A stretch of 11,915 bases of DNA. Origin: JBBDIO01 sp040880365. Its GTDB lineage: Bacteria; Chloroflexota; Anaerolineae; Caldilineales; Caldilineaceae. Below the pieces are notes generated by a model, which was given only the letters and a program-made list of their open reading frames with translations, made no database searches and was not told where the DNA came from. The stretch lies in NCBI GenBank assembly GCA_040880365.1, contig JBBDIO010000271.1:1-11915 (forward strand), in the 5' to 3' direction. The position numbers were made by a program, and so were the translations under genes. Shown here one piece after another: positions 1 through 6,737 of the stretch; the stretch's first letter is position 1; every line of letters begins with the position of its first letter.

Positions 1-986
1 GGATGGACCGCAGGGCGGCGGCTGCGGCGGTCGCCTCGTCACGTATTCCCCACACCCGTGGGGATGGACCGACAATGCCGCAACGCGGATGGTAGGCGAC
101 CAGGTATTCCCCACACCCGTGGGGATGGACCGCAAATGCCGGGGGTAAGCCTGATGAAGATGCGGTATTCCCCACACCCGTGGGGATGGACCGCGCCCAT
201 TCCCCTACGTGGCTTTCCTCGGTGAGTATTCCCCACACCCGTGGGGATGGACCGCTAATGCTCTGGCGTGCGAACTGCAAGCCGTCGTATTCCCCACACC
301 CGTGGGGATGGACCGTAGTGGCAGCGCGCTGGCTCCTGTTTCGGAGCGTATTCCCCACACCCGTGGGGATGGACCGAAGACGCCAGCCGATGCTTTCCAG
401 CACTTTGCGTATTCCCCACACCCGTGGGGATGGACCGTCGCACCCCCGCTATGATTACCGCATAAACACGTATTCCCCACACCCGTGGGGATGGACCGGA
501 ATTAGCGTTTCTGAATTAGCGCGACGTGGGGTATTCCCCACACCCGTGGGGATGGACCGTTACCTCCTACCGAATGCCAACCGTAACCGAAGTATTCCCC
601 ACACCCGTGGGGATGGACCGCTGATAGAGGCGGCACTGTGGAAGGCGGGCTAGTATTCCCCACACCCGTGGGGATGGACCGCAATAACTAGGTTGGATGG
701 ATCATTCGAACCGGTATTCCCCACACCCGTGGGGATGGACCGCTAGAGAAATGAGCATCGGGGAACTGTTGCGCGTATTCCCCACACCCGTGGGGATGGA
801 CCGTGGGGGCAGCTGCACGCGCCATCGTTCAGCTCGTATTCCCCACACCCGTGGGGATGGACCGCCCGAAAGACCGACTGAAAGAACACCTATACAGTAT
901 TCCCCACACCCGTGGGGATGGACCGTCTGACGCGGATGCTGGCAACCATGCGCACGGGTATTCCCCACACCCGTGGGGATGGACCG
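1..986 (+). CRISPR. Type I-E CRISPR array, trailer-side end (16 full repeats, 16 spacers)
   Basis: A 29-bp repeat starts at 43 and recurs every 61 bp up to 958 (16 exact copies by eye); bases 1-10 are the last ten bases of one more copy. Every spacer is 32 bp, and no two look alike. The repeat begins GTATTCCCC and ends GGGGATGGACCG. Its core TCCCCAC-ACCC-GTGGGGA can form a 7-bp stem with a 4-base loop, as in Cas6e-processed type I-E repeats. By analogy with the E. coli repeat, cleavage after base 21 would leave the 5' handle AUGGACCG. That sets transcription rightward, puts the leader left of the window, and makes 986 the old, trailer end. The last repeat is not degenerate, which is unusual for a trailer end. 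No cas gene is visible here. Open frames across this region on both strands are by-products of the repeat. Confidence 0.98.
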
Positions 987-1256
987 CTGCGCAAAGCTGT
1001 GCACTACCCTGCCGGCTGCATGGGACGTGGCTGGATAGGGCAGCACATTTTCACATGACTGTACATAAGGGTTGGCATTGCCCCTAACGGAGGGGACTTG
1101 TTTGTCAGCCCAGTCGTGCAGGAGTATACTTAGCTGTTGGGATAGGGGTAGAAGAAGCTCGGCGTTTCTTGTAATCAGTGCGCGACTCGTCACTGCTCGC
1201 CCTTTGTCGCCAAAAATCTGATAAACCTTTATGACCCGCTGAAAGACCCAATTCCT
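987..1256. other. CRISPR trailer and ClC upstream region
   Basis: This non-coding stretch separates the array from the ClC gene. It shows no further repeat copy at the expected next position (1019) and is not strongly AT-rich, which fits a trailer better than a leader. A small stem, CCCCT-AACGG-AGGGG at 1081-1095, is followed only by a weak T-rich stretch. It might help end array transcription, but the case is poor. A strong promoter lies inside and is listed separately. Confidence 0.6.
1102..1130 (+). promoter_or_regulatory. Sigma70-like promoter for the ClC gene
   Basis: TTGTCA (1102-1107) and TATACT (1125-1130) each match the consensus at five of six bases and are separated by exactly 17 bp. 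Transcription would start near 1137, giving a leader of about 120 nt before the ATG at 1257. The ClC gene therefore has its own promoter and need not depend on read-through from the CRISPR array. Confidence 0.65.
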
Positions 1257-3314
1257 ATGTCCGCGTTGAAGCTTCCCGGCTTCCTTCATCTAGAAAACAA
1301 CGAGACTGTGCGCAGGCTGATTGGCTGGCACCCACCTGAGGAAGTCACCTTGGTCAGCGCTGCCGTGGTCGTAGGTATTGGCACAGGGCTTGGCGCCATG
1401 ATCTTTATATGGCTCCTGGGCCAGATCGCTGGGATCACTGCTTGGCTGCAAATATCAATCGGCACGATATCAGGTCTGCTACTTGCCATGATTGGATCTG
1501 GGCTGATCGTCGGCTATATGATATCGCACTGGGCATCCGAGGCGAAGGGGCACGGGGTGCCGGAGGTGATGGAAGCGGTAGCCATGCGTGGTGGGCGGAT
1601 TCGCGCTCGCGTCGCTGCCATCAAGGTATTGGCCTCGTCTTTGACAATCGGCGTAGGCGGCTCGGCCGGTCGGGAGGGACCAATCGTACAGGTTGGCTCG
1701 GCTCTAGGATCTTCCATCGGTCAGCTTCTGCATTTTTCCAATGAACGGGTGCGTACCTTGGTTGCCTGTGGTGCAGCAGCAGGGATTGCCGCCACATTCA
1801 ACGCGCCGATTGCCGGCTCAGTCTTTGCCCTGGAGGTAATCCTGGGCACGTTCACGGTCCGCAATTTCGGTGTGGTGATTATGAGCGCCGTATCCGCCAG
1901 CGTTGTCAGCCATGCCTTTCTGGGAAATAGGCCGGCCTTTGCCGTACCCGCCTATCCGCTCACACATGTGGGCGAACTGCCCATCTACCTGCTGTTGGGG
2001 GTGGTGGCTGCAGTCGTTGCCGTCGGCTTCATCCACATACTCTACAGGATGGAAGGCCTATTCGACGGCTGGCACATCTCCCAGTCGTTAAAGGCCGCCA
2101 TCGGCATGGGCGCCACGGCATTGGTGGCGCTGCTCTCACCCGAATTGCAGGTGCTGGGGCCTGGTCTACACCTGATCGGTGAAACCATCGCCGAAAACTT
2201 TGCCCTTCCCCTAACGACGATGGCCGCGCTCCTGGTGCTCAAGGTGCTCGCCACCTCCTTCACATTGGGGGCAGGAAATTCGGGGGGCGTATTTGCCCCT
2301 GGCCTCTTTATCGGTGCCGTATTGGGTGGAATTGTGGGCAACATCGCTCACGATCTCTGGCCGAACATCGCCGTGAATCCCGGCGCATATGCCATTGTGG
2401 GCATGGCGGCGGTCTTTGCGGCGGCAGCCCGGGCGCCGATGACATCTATTCTGATCGTCTTCGAGATGTCGAACGACTACAAGCTGATCTTGCCGCTGAT
2501 GTTGGCTACAGGGCTATCCACACTCTTGGCAGAGCGTCTCCTCCCCTATTCTATCTATACGCTGAAGCTGAAACTTAAAGGCATCACCTTACAGGGCGGG
2601 CGGGATATCGACGTGCTACAGGGTGTTATGGTAGGCGAGGTCATGGCCCAAGCTTTTACGACCGTCCCTGTAGGCATGACTCTCCCCGACCTTTCGGACC
2701 TGTTCAGTTCGACACGTCGGCATGGCCTGATGGTGTTGGACCATGAAGGCAATCTGTGGGGGCTCGTGACCATTACCGATCTCGACCGCGCGGTTGCTGA
2801 GGAGATGCCTCGGCGCACACCGGTGTCCGAGATCGGCACACCGCGGTCACGTCTGGTGATTGCACACCCAGATGAGACGGCAGGTGAGGTCTTGGCGCGC
2901 ATGGGGATGCGGGGCTACGGCCGGTTGCCGGTGGTATCCCGTGAGAATCCCAACTGGTTGCAGGGTGTGATCCGCCGTGACGACATCATCCGCGCCTACA
3001 ACATCGCTCTTGCTCGCCGCGCCGAACTTCAGCATCGGACGCAGCGTGTCCAGCAGCGCAACATTGATGGCACGGAGTTCATTGACGTGACCTTGGAGCT
3101 GGCCGATCAGGTCGTGGGAATGTCCATCCAGGAGATCGCCCCAATGCTTCCTGAGGATGCCCTTTTTGTTTCGATCCGGCGCGATGGCAAGGTTCTTATC
3201 CCCCACGGTACTACGACTTTACAGTCAGGAGACCTGGTCACAGCATTCATCCGCTCTCAAGACACAGAGCACTACCTCCATTATCTGAAACGGGGTGCAG
3301 TTCCCGGCGCGTAA
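1257..3314 (+). CDS. ClC-family chloride channel/transporter with CBS pair and TrkA-C-like domain
   Basis: This is a 685-residue integral membrane protein that moves chloride or a similar anion. Residues about 30-440 form the ClC membrane core. Signature pieces are GHGVPE (98-103, the place of GSGIPE), SAGREGP with the gating glutamate E140, FNAPIAG (181-187), GNSGGVFAPG (340-349) and Y434 near the inner gate. Two CBS domains follow (about 458-515 and 522-583), which in this family bind adenine nucleotides and adjust gating. The tail (about 605-675) resembles a TrkA-C ligand-binding domain. Two core positions differ from the E. coli exchanger: the central serine is H99, and the internal proton-pathway glutamate (E203 in E. 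coli) aligns with V194, as in animal ClC channels. The ATG at 1257 lacks a clear Shine-Dalgarno site, but the protein begins well before the first helix. Ion preference, and channel versus exchanger, cannot be settled from sequence. Confidence 0.95.
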   Translation: MSALKLPGFLHLENNETVRRLIGWHPPEEVTLVSAAVVVGIGTGLGAMIFIWLLGQIAGITAWLQISIGTISGLLLAMIGSGLIVGYMISHWASEAKGHGVPEVMEAVAMRGGRIRARVAAIKVLASSLTIGVGGSAGREGPIVQVGSALGSSIGQLLHFSNERVRTLVACGAAAGIAATFNAPIAGSVFALEVILGTFTVRNFGVVIMSAVSASVVSHAFLGNRPAFAVPAYPLTHVGELPIYLLLGVVAAVVAVGFIHILYRMEGLFDGWHISQSLKAAIGMGATALVALLSPELQVLGPGLHLIGETIAENFALPLTTMAALLVLKVLATSFTLGAGNSGGVFAPGLFIGAVLGGIVGNIAHDLWPNIAVNPGAYAIVGMAAVFAAAARAPMTSILIVFEMSNDYKLILPLMLATGLSTLLAERLLPYSIYTLKLKLKGITLQGGRDIDVLQGVMVGEVMAQAFTTVPVGMTLPDLSDLFSSTRRHGLMVLDHEGNLWGLVTITDLDRAVAEEMPRRTPVSEIGTPRSRLVIAHPDETAGEVLARMGMRGYGRLPVVSRENPNWLQGVIRRDDIIRAYNIALARRAELQHRTQRVQQRNIDGTEFIDVTLELADQVVGMSIQEIAPMLPEDALFVSIRRDGKVLIPHGTTTLQSGDLVTAFIRSQDTEHYLHYLKRGAVPGA

Positions 3315-3668
3315 ACGGTAGACAAGCACGGACGCCCGCGTTCGCGGATCCTGCACCCAGTCTGGTGATGAGATGGACAAACACTGGTTGGTTGGATCGG
3401 AAGCCGGGATTTCGCCCACTTGTTTGCAAGCTGCGGCTGTTCTATACTGCCCGAACCTATCTGCGCCGTCTATAGATTTCCCGCGCGTGGCGACTTGTGC
3501 AAGGATGTGTGAAATGAGCGATGCGCGCTTGGTGCGATTCTCCGGCTGAGATACCCGCTATGACATGGGATGATTTGAGGCGGAATATCGCACAGACTCA
3601 TACGCACACGACAGATCGCGTCGGGTATAACGACGATAGGGTAGATTAACCAGGGAGCGAGGCAGGCT
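3315..3668. other. Intergenic region between ClC and VWA genes
   Basis: No gene is supported here. A short GC-rich dyad, CCGCG-TT-CGCGG near 3336-3347, lacks a T tract and does not look like a terminator. A promoter-like pair is listed at 3420-3448. A fragment at 3531-3556 resembles the 5' half of a TPP riboswitch but has no matching 3' half. The Shine-Dalgarno region of the VWA gene (GAGG at 3659-3662) closes the interval. Confidence 0.6.
3420..3448 (+). promoter_or_regulatory. Possible promoter for the VWA gene
   Basis: TTGTTT (3420-3425) and TATACT (3443-3448) are 17 bp apart. The -10 element is good and the -35 is weak (TTG only). The leader would be about 210 nt. The sequence around the -10, TTCTATACTGCC, recurs on the minus strand upstream of the EamA gene, also at a predicted -10. 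Confidence 0.4.
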
Positions 3669-4259
3669 ATGAAAGCAGATTTTTCGGAGATTGTATGCAT
3701 CATCGACCGCAGTGGATCGATGGAGCCGGTGAAGTCGGATGCGGTGGGCGGGATGAATTCCTTCATCACCGGACAAAAGGCGCTATCGGGCACTGCAAAT
3801 TTCACACTGGTTTTTTTTAATCACGGCTATCAACGGGTGCATGATGCCAAGCCTTTGTCCGAGGTCCAGCCCGTTGCCGCGGCCGACTATGTTCCCCAGG
3901 GCATGACCGCGCTGCTGGATGCGGTGGGGCGCACGATTGATGAGGTGGGCAATCGCCTGGCGCAGACGCCGGAGGACCAGCGCCCGCAGAATGTGGTGGT
4001 TGCGATCCTGACCGATGGCCTGGAAAATTCCAGCAAGGACTATACGCGGGAACGGGTCGCGCAGATGATCAAGCATCAACAGGAAAAATATCAGTGGGAA
4101 TTTCTCTTCCTGGCTGCGAATATGGATGCGTTTTCCGAGGCGCACAGCCTCAATATCCCCCAGGCCAATGCCCAGAATTTTGCCGGAACGGGTGAAGGGC
4201 AGAAGGTGGCCTATCAAAGCCTGCATGAGCGCACCGCGAAGTTCCGCAGTCGTAAGTAG
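3669..4259 (+). CDS. Small soluble VWA (MIDAS) domain protein
   Basis: This 196-residue protein is essentially a single von Willebrand factor A domain. The metal-ion-dependent adhesion site is intact: DRSGS (D13, S15, S17) after the first strand, T80 in the QGMTALLDAV loop and D116 in LTDG. There is no signal peptide or membrane segment, so it is probably cytosolic. VWA domains of this kind bind partner proteins through the bound Mg2+ or Mn2+; no partner gene (MoxR ATPase, Ter protein, chelatase subunit) sits beside it. The ATG has GAGG six bases upstream. A run of eight T at 3811-3818, encoding part of VFFN, is a possible slippage or sequencing-error spot, but the frame stays sensible on both sides. 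The gene stands alone, with a terminator downstream. Its specific role is unknown. Confidence 0.88.
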   Translation: MKADFSEIVCIIDRSGSMEPVKSDAVGGMNSFITGQKALSGTANFTLVFFNHGYQRVHDAKPLSEVQPVAAADYVPQGMTALLDAVGRTIDEVGNRLAQTPEDQRPQNVVVAILTDGLENSSKDYTRERVAQMIKHQQEKYQWEFLFLAANMDAFSEAHSLNIPQANAQNFAGTGEGQKVAYQSLHERTAKFRSRK

Positions 4260-4282
4260 CGCGGCGCGGTGGCCGGCATGTT

Positions 4283-4310
4283 CCCATGTAATTGATCCCA
4301 TATAATTGAT
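4283..4310 (+). repeat. 14-bp tandem duplication before the terminator
   Basis: CCCATGTAATTGAT is followed directly by CCCATATAATTGAT, two units differing at one base. It lies 23 bp after the VWA stop codon and 20 bp before the terminator stem. It is AT-rich compared with its surroundings. No function can be assigned; simple slippage duplication is likely. Confidence 0.75.
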
Positions 4311-4330
4311 ACGGTGTATGTGCAGATTTC

Positions 4331-4378
4331 AAAAGGGCGGGAGGCTGGAGGATTTTTCTCCGACCCACCGCCCTTTTT
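4331..4378. terminator. Bidirectional rho-independent terminator
   Basis: AAAAGGGCGG (4331-4340) pairs with CCGCCCTTTT (4368-4377), with a smaller GGAG/CTCC stem nested inside. A T5 run (4374-4378) follows on the plus strand, and the A4 run gives T4 on the minus strand. It lies between the convergent VWA and SDR genes and can serve both. Confidence 0.85.
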
Positions 4379-4418
4379 GTTGCTTCGTCGCCCCACGGGA
4401 ATGTGGCGAAACTGGCGT

Positions 4419-5264
4419 TTAGAAATCGAGTTGCTGGGGCGGCAGTTGCGTATCGGGGTGGGCGCGCATGAAATGGCCCATGTGATTGCCAAAATTTTCC
4501 TGCAATTGCACGGTCATGCCGCCATCCACCACCATGATGTGCCCGGTGATGAATCTGGCTTCGTCGGTACTCAGAAAGTTGATGGCATGTGCGATGTCGT
4601 CGGGCGTGCCTGTGTGGCGCAGGGGGTAGTTCTGTTCGAGCATTTTGTGGTGCGACGGGTTTTTCTGCCAGTGTTCGGCCTGGCGTTCGGTCACAATGTG
4701 CCCAGGGCAGATGGCATTGACGCGCACGCCCAGCGGTCCCAGGTCGATTGCCATTTGCTTGGTCATGGCGATGACGGCGGCCTTGCCGGTTTCATAGACC
4801 AGGCTGCCCGGCGCATAGAGAAAACCGTGTACCGAGGCAATGTTGACGATGCTGCCGTGGCCGTGGGCGCGCAGATGCGGTACGCCATAGCGCGCCGACC
4901 AGAGGATCGTTTTTGCCATGATCGTCAGCCCATAATCGAAGGCGCTGTCGGTCACGGTCAGTGCGCTGCCGTCGGGTTCATGGCGACCATAGGCATTGTT
5001 GACGATGATATCCAGGCGTCCCCATTGGGCTGCGGCGTTTTCCACCATTGCGGCATATTGGTCGTGTTCGCTCACATCGACCGCGGCGGCGACTGCGCTG
5101 CCGCCCGCGTCCAGAATGCGCGCTGCGTTTTCCGCGGCGGCGGCGCCATCCTTGTCTGCCACATAGACCCGCGCGCCGGCAGCCGCCAGCCTGCGCGCGG
5201 TTGCACCGCCAATGCCGCGCCCGCCCCCGGTTACGATTGCCACGCGATCCTGTAAATTACTCAT
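4419..5264 (-). CDS. SDR-family NAD(P)-dependent oxidoreductase, probably sugar-acid related
   Basis: This is a 281-residue classical short-chain dehydrogenase/reductase. The cofactor loop TGGGRGIG is at 12-19, NNAYG (NNAG-type) at 89-93, catalytic S144 in the IVNIAS strand, and Y157 and K161 in YETGK. The usual fourth catalytic residue, an asparagine in helix alpha4, aligns with M116 (LTIMAK), which is odd. A tail of about 30 residues follows the conserved VDGG motif and may shape the substrate pocket. The ATG at 5264 is preferred because MSNLQDRVAIVTGG is a normal SDR beginning; reading further upstream would run into the N gap. No strong Shine-Dalgarno site is seen. The gene lies 124 bp after a mannonate dehydratase on the same strand, so fructuronate reductase/mannonate oxidoreductase activity is a reasonable inference, but the substrate is not shown by sequence. 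Confidence 0.92.
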   Translation of the reverse strand: MSNLQDRVAIVTGGGRGIGGATARRLAAAGARVYVADKDGAAAAENAARILDAGGSAVAAAVDVSEHDQYAAMVENAAAQWGRLDIIVNNAYGRHEPDGSALTVTDSAFDYGLTIMAKTILWSARYGVPHLRAHGHGSIVNIASVHGFLYAPGSLVYETGKAAVIAMTKQMAIDLGPLGVRVNAICPGHIVTERQAEHWQKNPSHHKMLEQNYPLRHTGTPDDIAHAINFLSTDEARFITGHIMVVDGGMTVQLQENFGNHMGHFMRAHPDTQLPPQQLDF

Positions 5265-5323
5265 TGTGTTTGCTTTCGTTTGTGGGTGCAATCTGTTTTG
5301 TTTGGTTCTGTCCGTGGGGGGGG

Positions 5324-5333
5324 NNNNNNNNNN
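5324..5333. other. Assembly gap (10 N) beside a G8 run
   Basis: Ten N follow eight G (5316-5323). The gap lies between the SDR start and the uxuA-like stop, so it does not interrupt a supported gene. Its true length is unknown; the intergenic distance and any internal promoter here cannot be judged. Confidence 0.98.
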
Positions 5334-5356
5334 CTGCAAGCCAATTTGGATTGCAG
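5334..5356. repeat. Near-perfect 23-base dyad next to the gap
   Basis: CTGCAA-G-CCAA-T-TTGG-A-TTGCAG reads the same on both strands except for one G/A mismatch pair. On the minus strand it lies between the uxuA-like stop and the SDR start. It could be an intercistronic hairpin or an operator. It has no following T tract that can be seen because the N gap begins at once. Confidence 0.6.
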
Positions 5357-5388
5357 GCCGACAGGCGCTCTATCCTGCGCGGGCGCGC

Positions 5389-6393
5389 CTATCCCGGCAT
5401 TTTGTTGACCACATCGACCAGCGCGGCAAGGTAGCCGATGGCATAGGCGCGGCCCCGGTGTCCCCAGCGCGAGTCATCAATCATGTGGGGCACATGGTCA
5501 TCAATGAGGAAGCTGTTGAAGCCATTTTCCTTGAGCGCCTGCATGATTTCGAGCTTGCTTTCCAGATTGCCTTCGTTGATGAAACATTCGCTGAAACTGG
5601 TGGCAACGCCTTCGACATCGCGGAAGTGAATGTAGATGAGCTTGCCCTGGGGCGCAAAGTGGCGAATGCCGCGCAAGACATTTTCGCGTCCGCCCATTTC
5701 GGACCAGCAGCCGATGCAGAAATTCAGCCCCAGATGCGGCGTGTCGAAGTGGTCCATTGCGCGCTTGAAGCCTTCGAAATTGCGGAAGATGCGCGCCACG
5801 CCGCCCAGAGATTCCACGGGCGGATCGTCGGGATGGATGGCAAATGTCACGCCGACTTCTTCGGCAACGGGCAGAATCGCCTCCATGTAATACTTGAAGT
5901 TCTCCCACATTTCCTCGGCGGTATAGACGCGGCCAAAGGTGAGCGCGTCGGCAGGATGCTCGCGCATTTCGAAACGGCGTGCGGTCGCGCCACCGCGCCG
6001 TTGTGTGGGCGGCTGCGTACTCCATACACCGCTGGGCATCCAGTGGATCCCCAGAATGGGGATGCCTGCATTGCCCATGTTGCGGATGGTGTTTTGCATG
6101 TGGTTGATCTGTTCATCGCGCCCCGGCTGGCCCAGCATGATCTTGTCGTAGAACGTGATGGGCACATTTTCCAGCGCCATGAGCCGCAGCCCATGCTTAT
6201 CGGCCTTTTTGCGCGCGGCCAGCAGGTCTTCATATTCCCACTGCTTGTCGCCGGGGAAGGCGGGCGTATTCATGAGGAAATCCTGCGCGCCCAACTGTGT
6301 GATGTAGGTCAGCAGATCGTCGCTGGGATCGCGAAACTGGCCGAGGGCAATACGCATTTCCTTCGGCGCCTTGTCGAGAAGTCGTTCCGGCAT
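5389..6393 (-). CDS. uxuA: Mannonate dehydratase (UxuA family, TIM barrel)
   Basis: The product is 334 residues from the ATG at 6393. UxuA enzymes convert D-mannonate to 2-keto-3-deoxygluconate in hexuronate breakdown, using Mn2+ or Mg2+. Family blocks are IHPDDPP (186-192), NFCIGC (224-229), IHFRDVEG (255-262) and DDHVPHM (298-304), then WGHRGRAYAIGYL. H187, C226, H256 and D299 fit the known metal-ligand set (His, Cys, His, Asp) in order and approximate spacing. The protein is shorter than the roughly 350-394 residues usual for the family. A TTG two codons earlier (6399) is possible, but the Shine-Dalgarno GGAG (6405-6402) lies 8 bases from the ATG and only 2 from the TTG, so the ATG is preferred. 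It is first in a unit with the SDR gene and has a strong promoter about 110 bp upstream. A related sugar-acid dehydratase is the main alternative. Confidence 0.9.
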   Translation of the reverse strand: MPERLLDKAPKEMRIALGQFRDPSDDLLTYITQLGAQDFLMNTPAFPGDKQWEYEDLLAARKKADKHGLRLMALENVPITFYDKIMLGQPGRDEQINHMQNTIRNMGNAGIPILGIHWMPSGVWSTQPPTQRRGGATARRFEMREHPADALTFGRVYTAEEMWENFKYYMEAILPVAEEVGVTFAIHPDDPPVESLGGVARIFRNFEGFKRAMDHFDTPHLGLNFCIGCWSEMGGRENVLRGIRHFAPQGKLIYIHFRDVEGVATSFSECFINEGNLESKLEIMQALKENGFNSFLIDDHVPHMIDDSRWGHRGRAYAIGYLAALVDVVNKMPG

Positions 6394-6401
6394 CTTCAAT
6401 T

Positions 6402-6405
6402 CTCC
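6402..6405 (-). promoter_or_regulatory. Ribosome binding site that decides the uxuA start
   Basis: GGAG on the minus strand is 8 bases from the ATG at 6393 but only 2 bases from the in-frame TTG at 6399. It therefore supports the shorter, 334-residue product. Confidence 0.75.
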
Positions 6406-6476
6406 AGACTATAGCGGCGGCTAAATTGAATAGACTACAAATTGGATTTTTGAAATTTACGGGTTGGGATGTGTGG

Positions 6477-6495
6477 TGAACGGGGGAGCCGTTCA
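6477..6495. promoter_or_regulatory. Inverted repeat at the predicted uxuA transcription start (candidate operator)
   Basis: TGAACGG-GGGAG-CCGTTCA is a perfect 7+7 inverted repeat with a 5-base centre. It sits immediately downstream of the -10 of the minus-strand promoter, covering the expected start site near 6494. That position suits a repressor operator, or a hairpin at the very 5' end of the leader. The regulator is not identified and is not encoded next to it. Confidence 0.55.
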
Positions 6496-6500
6496 TATTC

Positions 6501-6529
6501 AGTCTACTGTGTGTGTATATAGATGTCAA
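6501..6529 (-). promoter_or_regulatory. Promoter of the uxuA-SDR unit
   Basis: On the minus strand TTGACA (6529-6524, perfect consensus) is followed after exactly 17 bp by TAGACT (6506-6501, four of six). The start would fall near 6494, about 100 nt before the uxuA ATG. Confidence 0.7.
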
Positions 6530-6533
6530 CTCA

Positions 6534-6545
6534 GATATGCATATC
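6534..6545. repeat. Perfect 12-bp palindrome upstream of the uxuA -35
   Basis: GATATGCATATC is fully self-complementary and lies 5 bp upstream of the minus-strand -35 element. This is a typical place for an activator or second repressor site, though a palindrome of this size in AT-rich DNA may be chance. Confidence 0.4.
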
Positions 6546-6726
6546 CTGTTCTGTATCCAGCCATACACCGAGATACGTGGCGATTGTTCTATTCCCGGTG
6601 CAAAGTGTGATATATAGAAACTGGATCTGGTGCGGCACCGCGATGCCTCGCCGGCTGCGAAATTTGCAGGCAGCAGACATGTTTTCTGAAATTCAGACAT
6701 GACAGACATATAGGATAGATTTTCTT

Positions 6727-6733
6727 AAAGGAG
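6727..6733 (+). promoter_or_regulatory. Strong Shine-Dalgarno site of the M48 gene
   Basis: AAAGGAG ends 4 bases before the ATG at 6738 and 7 bases before a second ATG at 6741. The second spacing is closer to ideal, so initiation may occur at either codon; the product differs by one methionine. Confidence 0.8.
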
Positions 6734-6737
6734 ATAG

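Larger units (their letters stand above)
6394..6737. other. Divergent control region between uxuA and the M48 protease
   Basis: This 344-bp AT-richer region holds no gene but many dyads: 6477-6495 and 6534-6545 (listed separately), TGTAT-N6-ATACA at 6552-6567, and TCTGAA-A-TTCAGA at 6685-6697. CAGACAT occurs three times (6674-6680, 6694-6700, 6703-6709) just before the protease. The minus-strand promoter is convincing; no convincing plus-strand promoter was found for the protease. Confidence 0.7.

Noticed and set aside
1019..1047. Possible degenerate extra repeat after the last CRISPR repeat
   Set aside because: At the expected 61-bp step only scattered bases match; the CGTGG similarity is out of register.
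180..1289. Open frames on both strands within and next to the CRISPR array
   Set aside because: They encode repeated peptides such as IPHTRGDGP and VHPHGCGEY that come from translating the 29-bp repeat at a 61-bp period; not genes.
3336..3347. CCGCG-TT-CGCGG as a terminator of the ClC gene
   Set aside because: The stem is short, the loop is too tight and there is no T tract downstream.
3531..3556. TPP riboswitch-like 5' half (GGTGC, then CTGAGATACCC)
   Set aside because: The 3' half of the THI element (CCTGATCTGG...CCAGCG) and a proper P3 stem are missing, and the downstream gene is a VWA protein, not a thiamin gene.
4314..5255. 313-codon plus-strand frame
   Set aside because: It is the shadow of the SDR gene on the other strand; the minus-strand product has clear SDR motifs while this one resembles nothing.
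5212..6414. 400-codon plus-strand frame through the N gap
   Set aside because: Shadow of the mannonate dehydratase, reading through unknown bases; no recognisable motifs.
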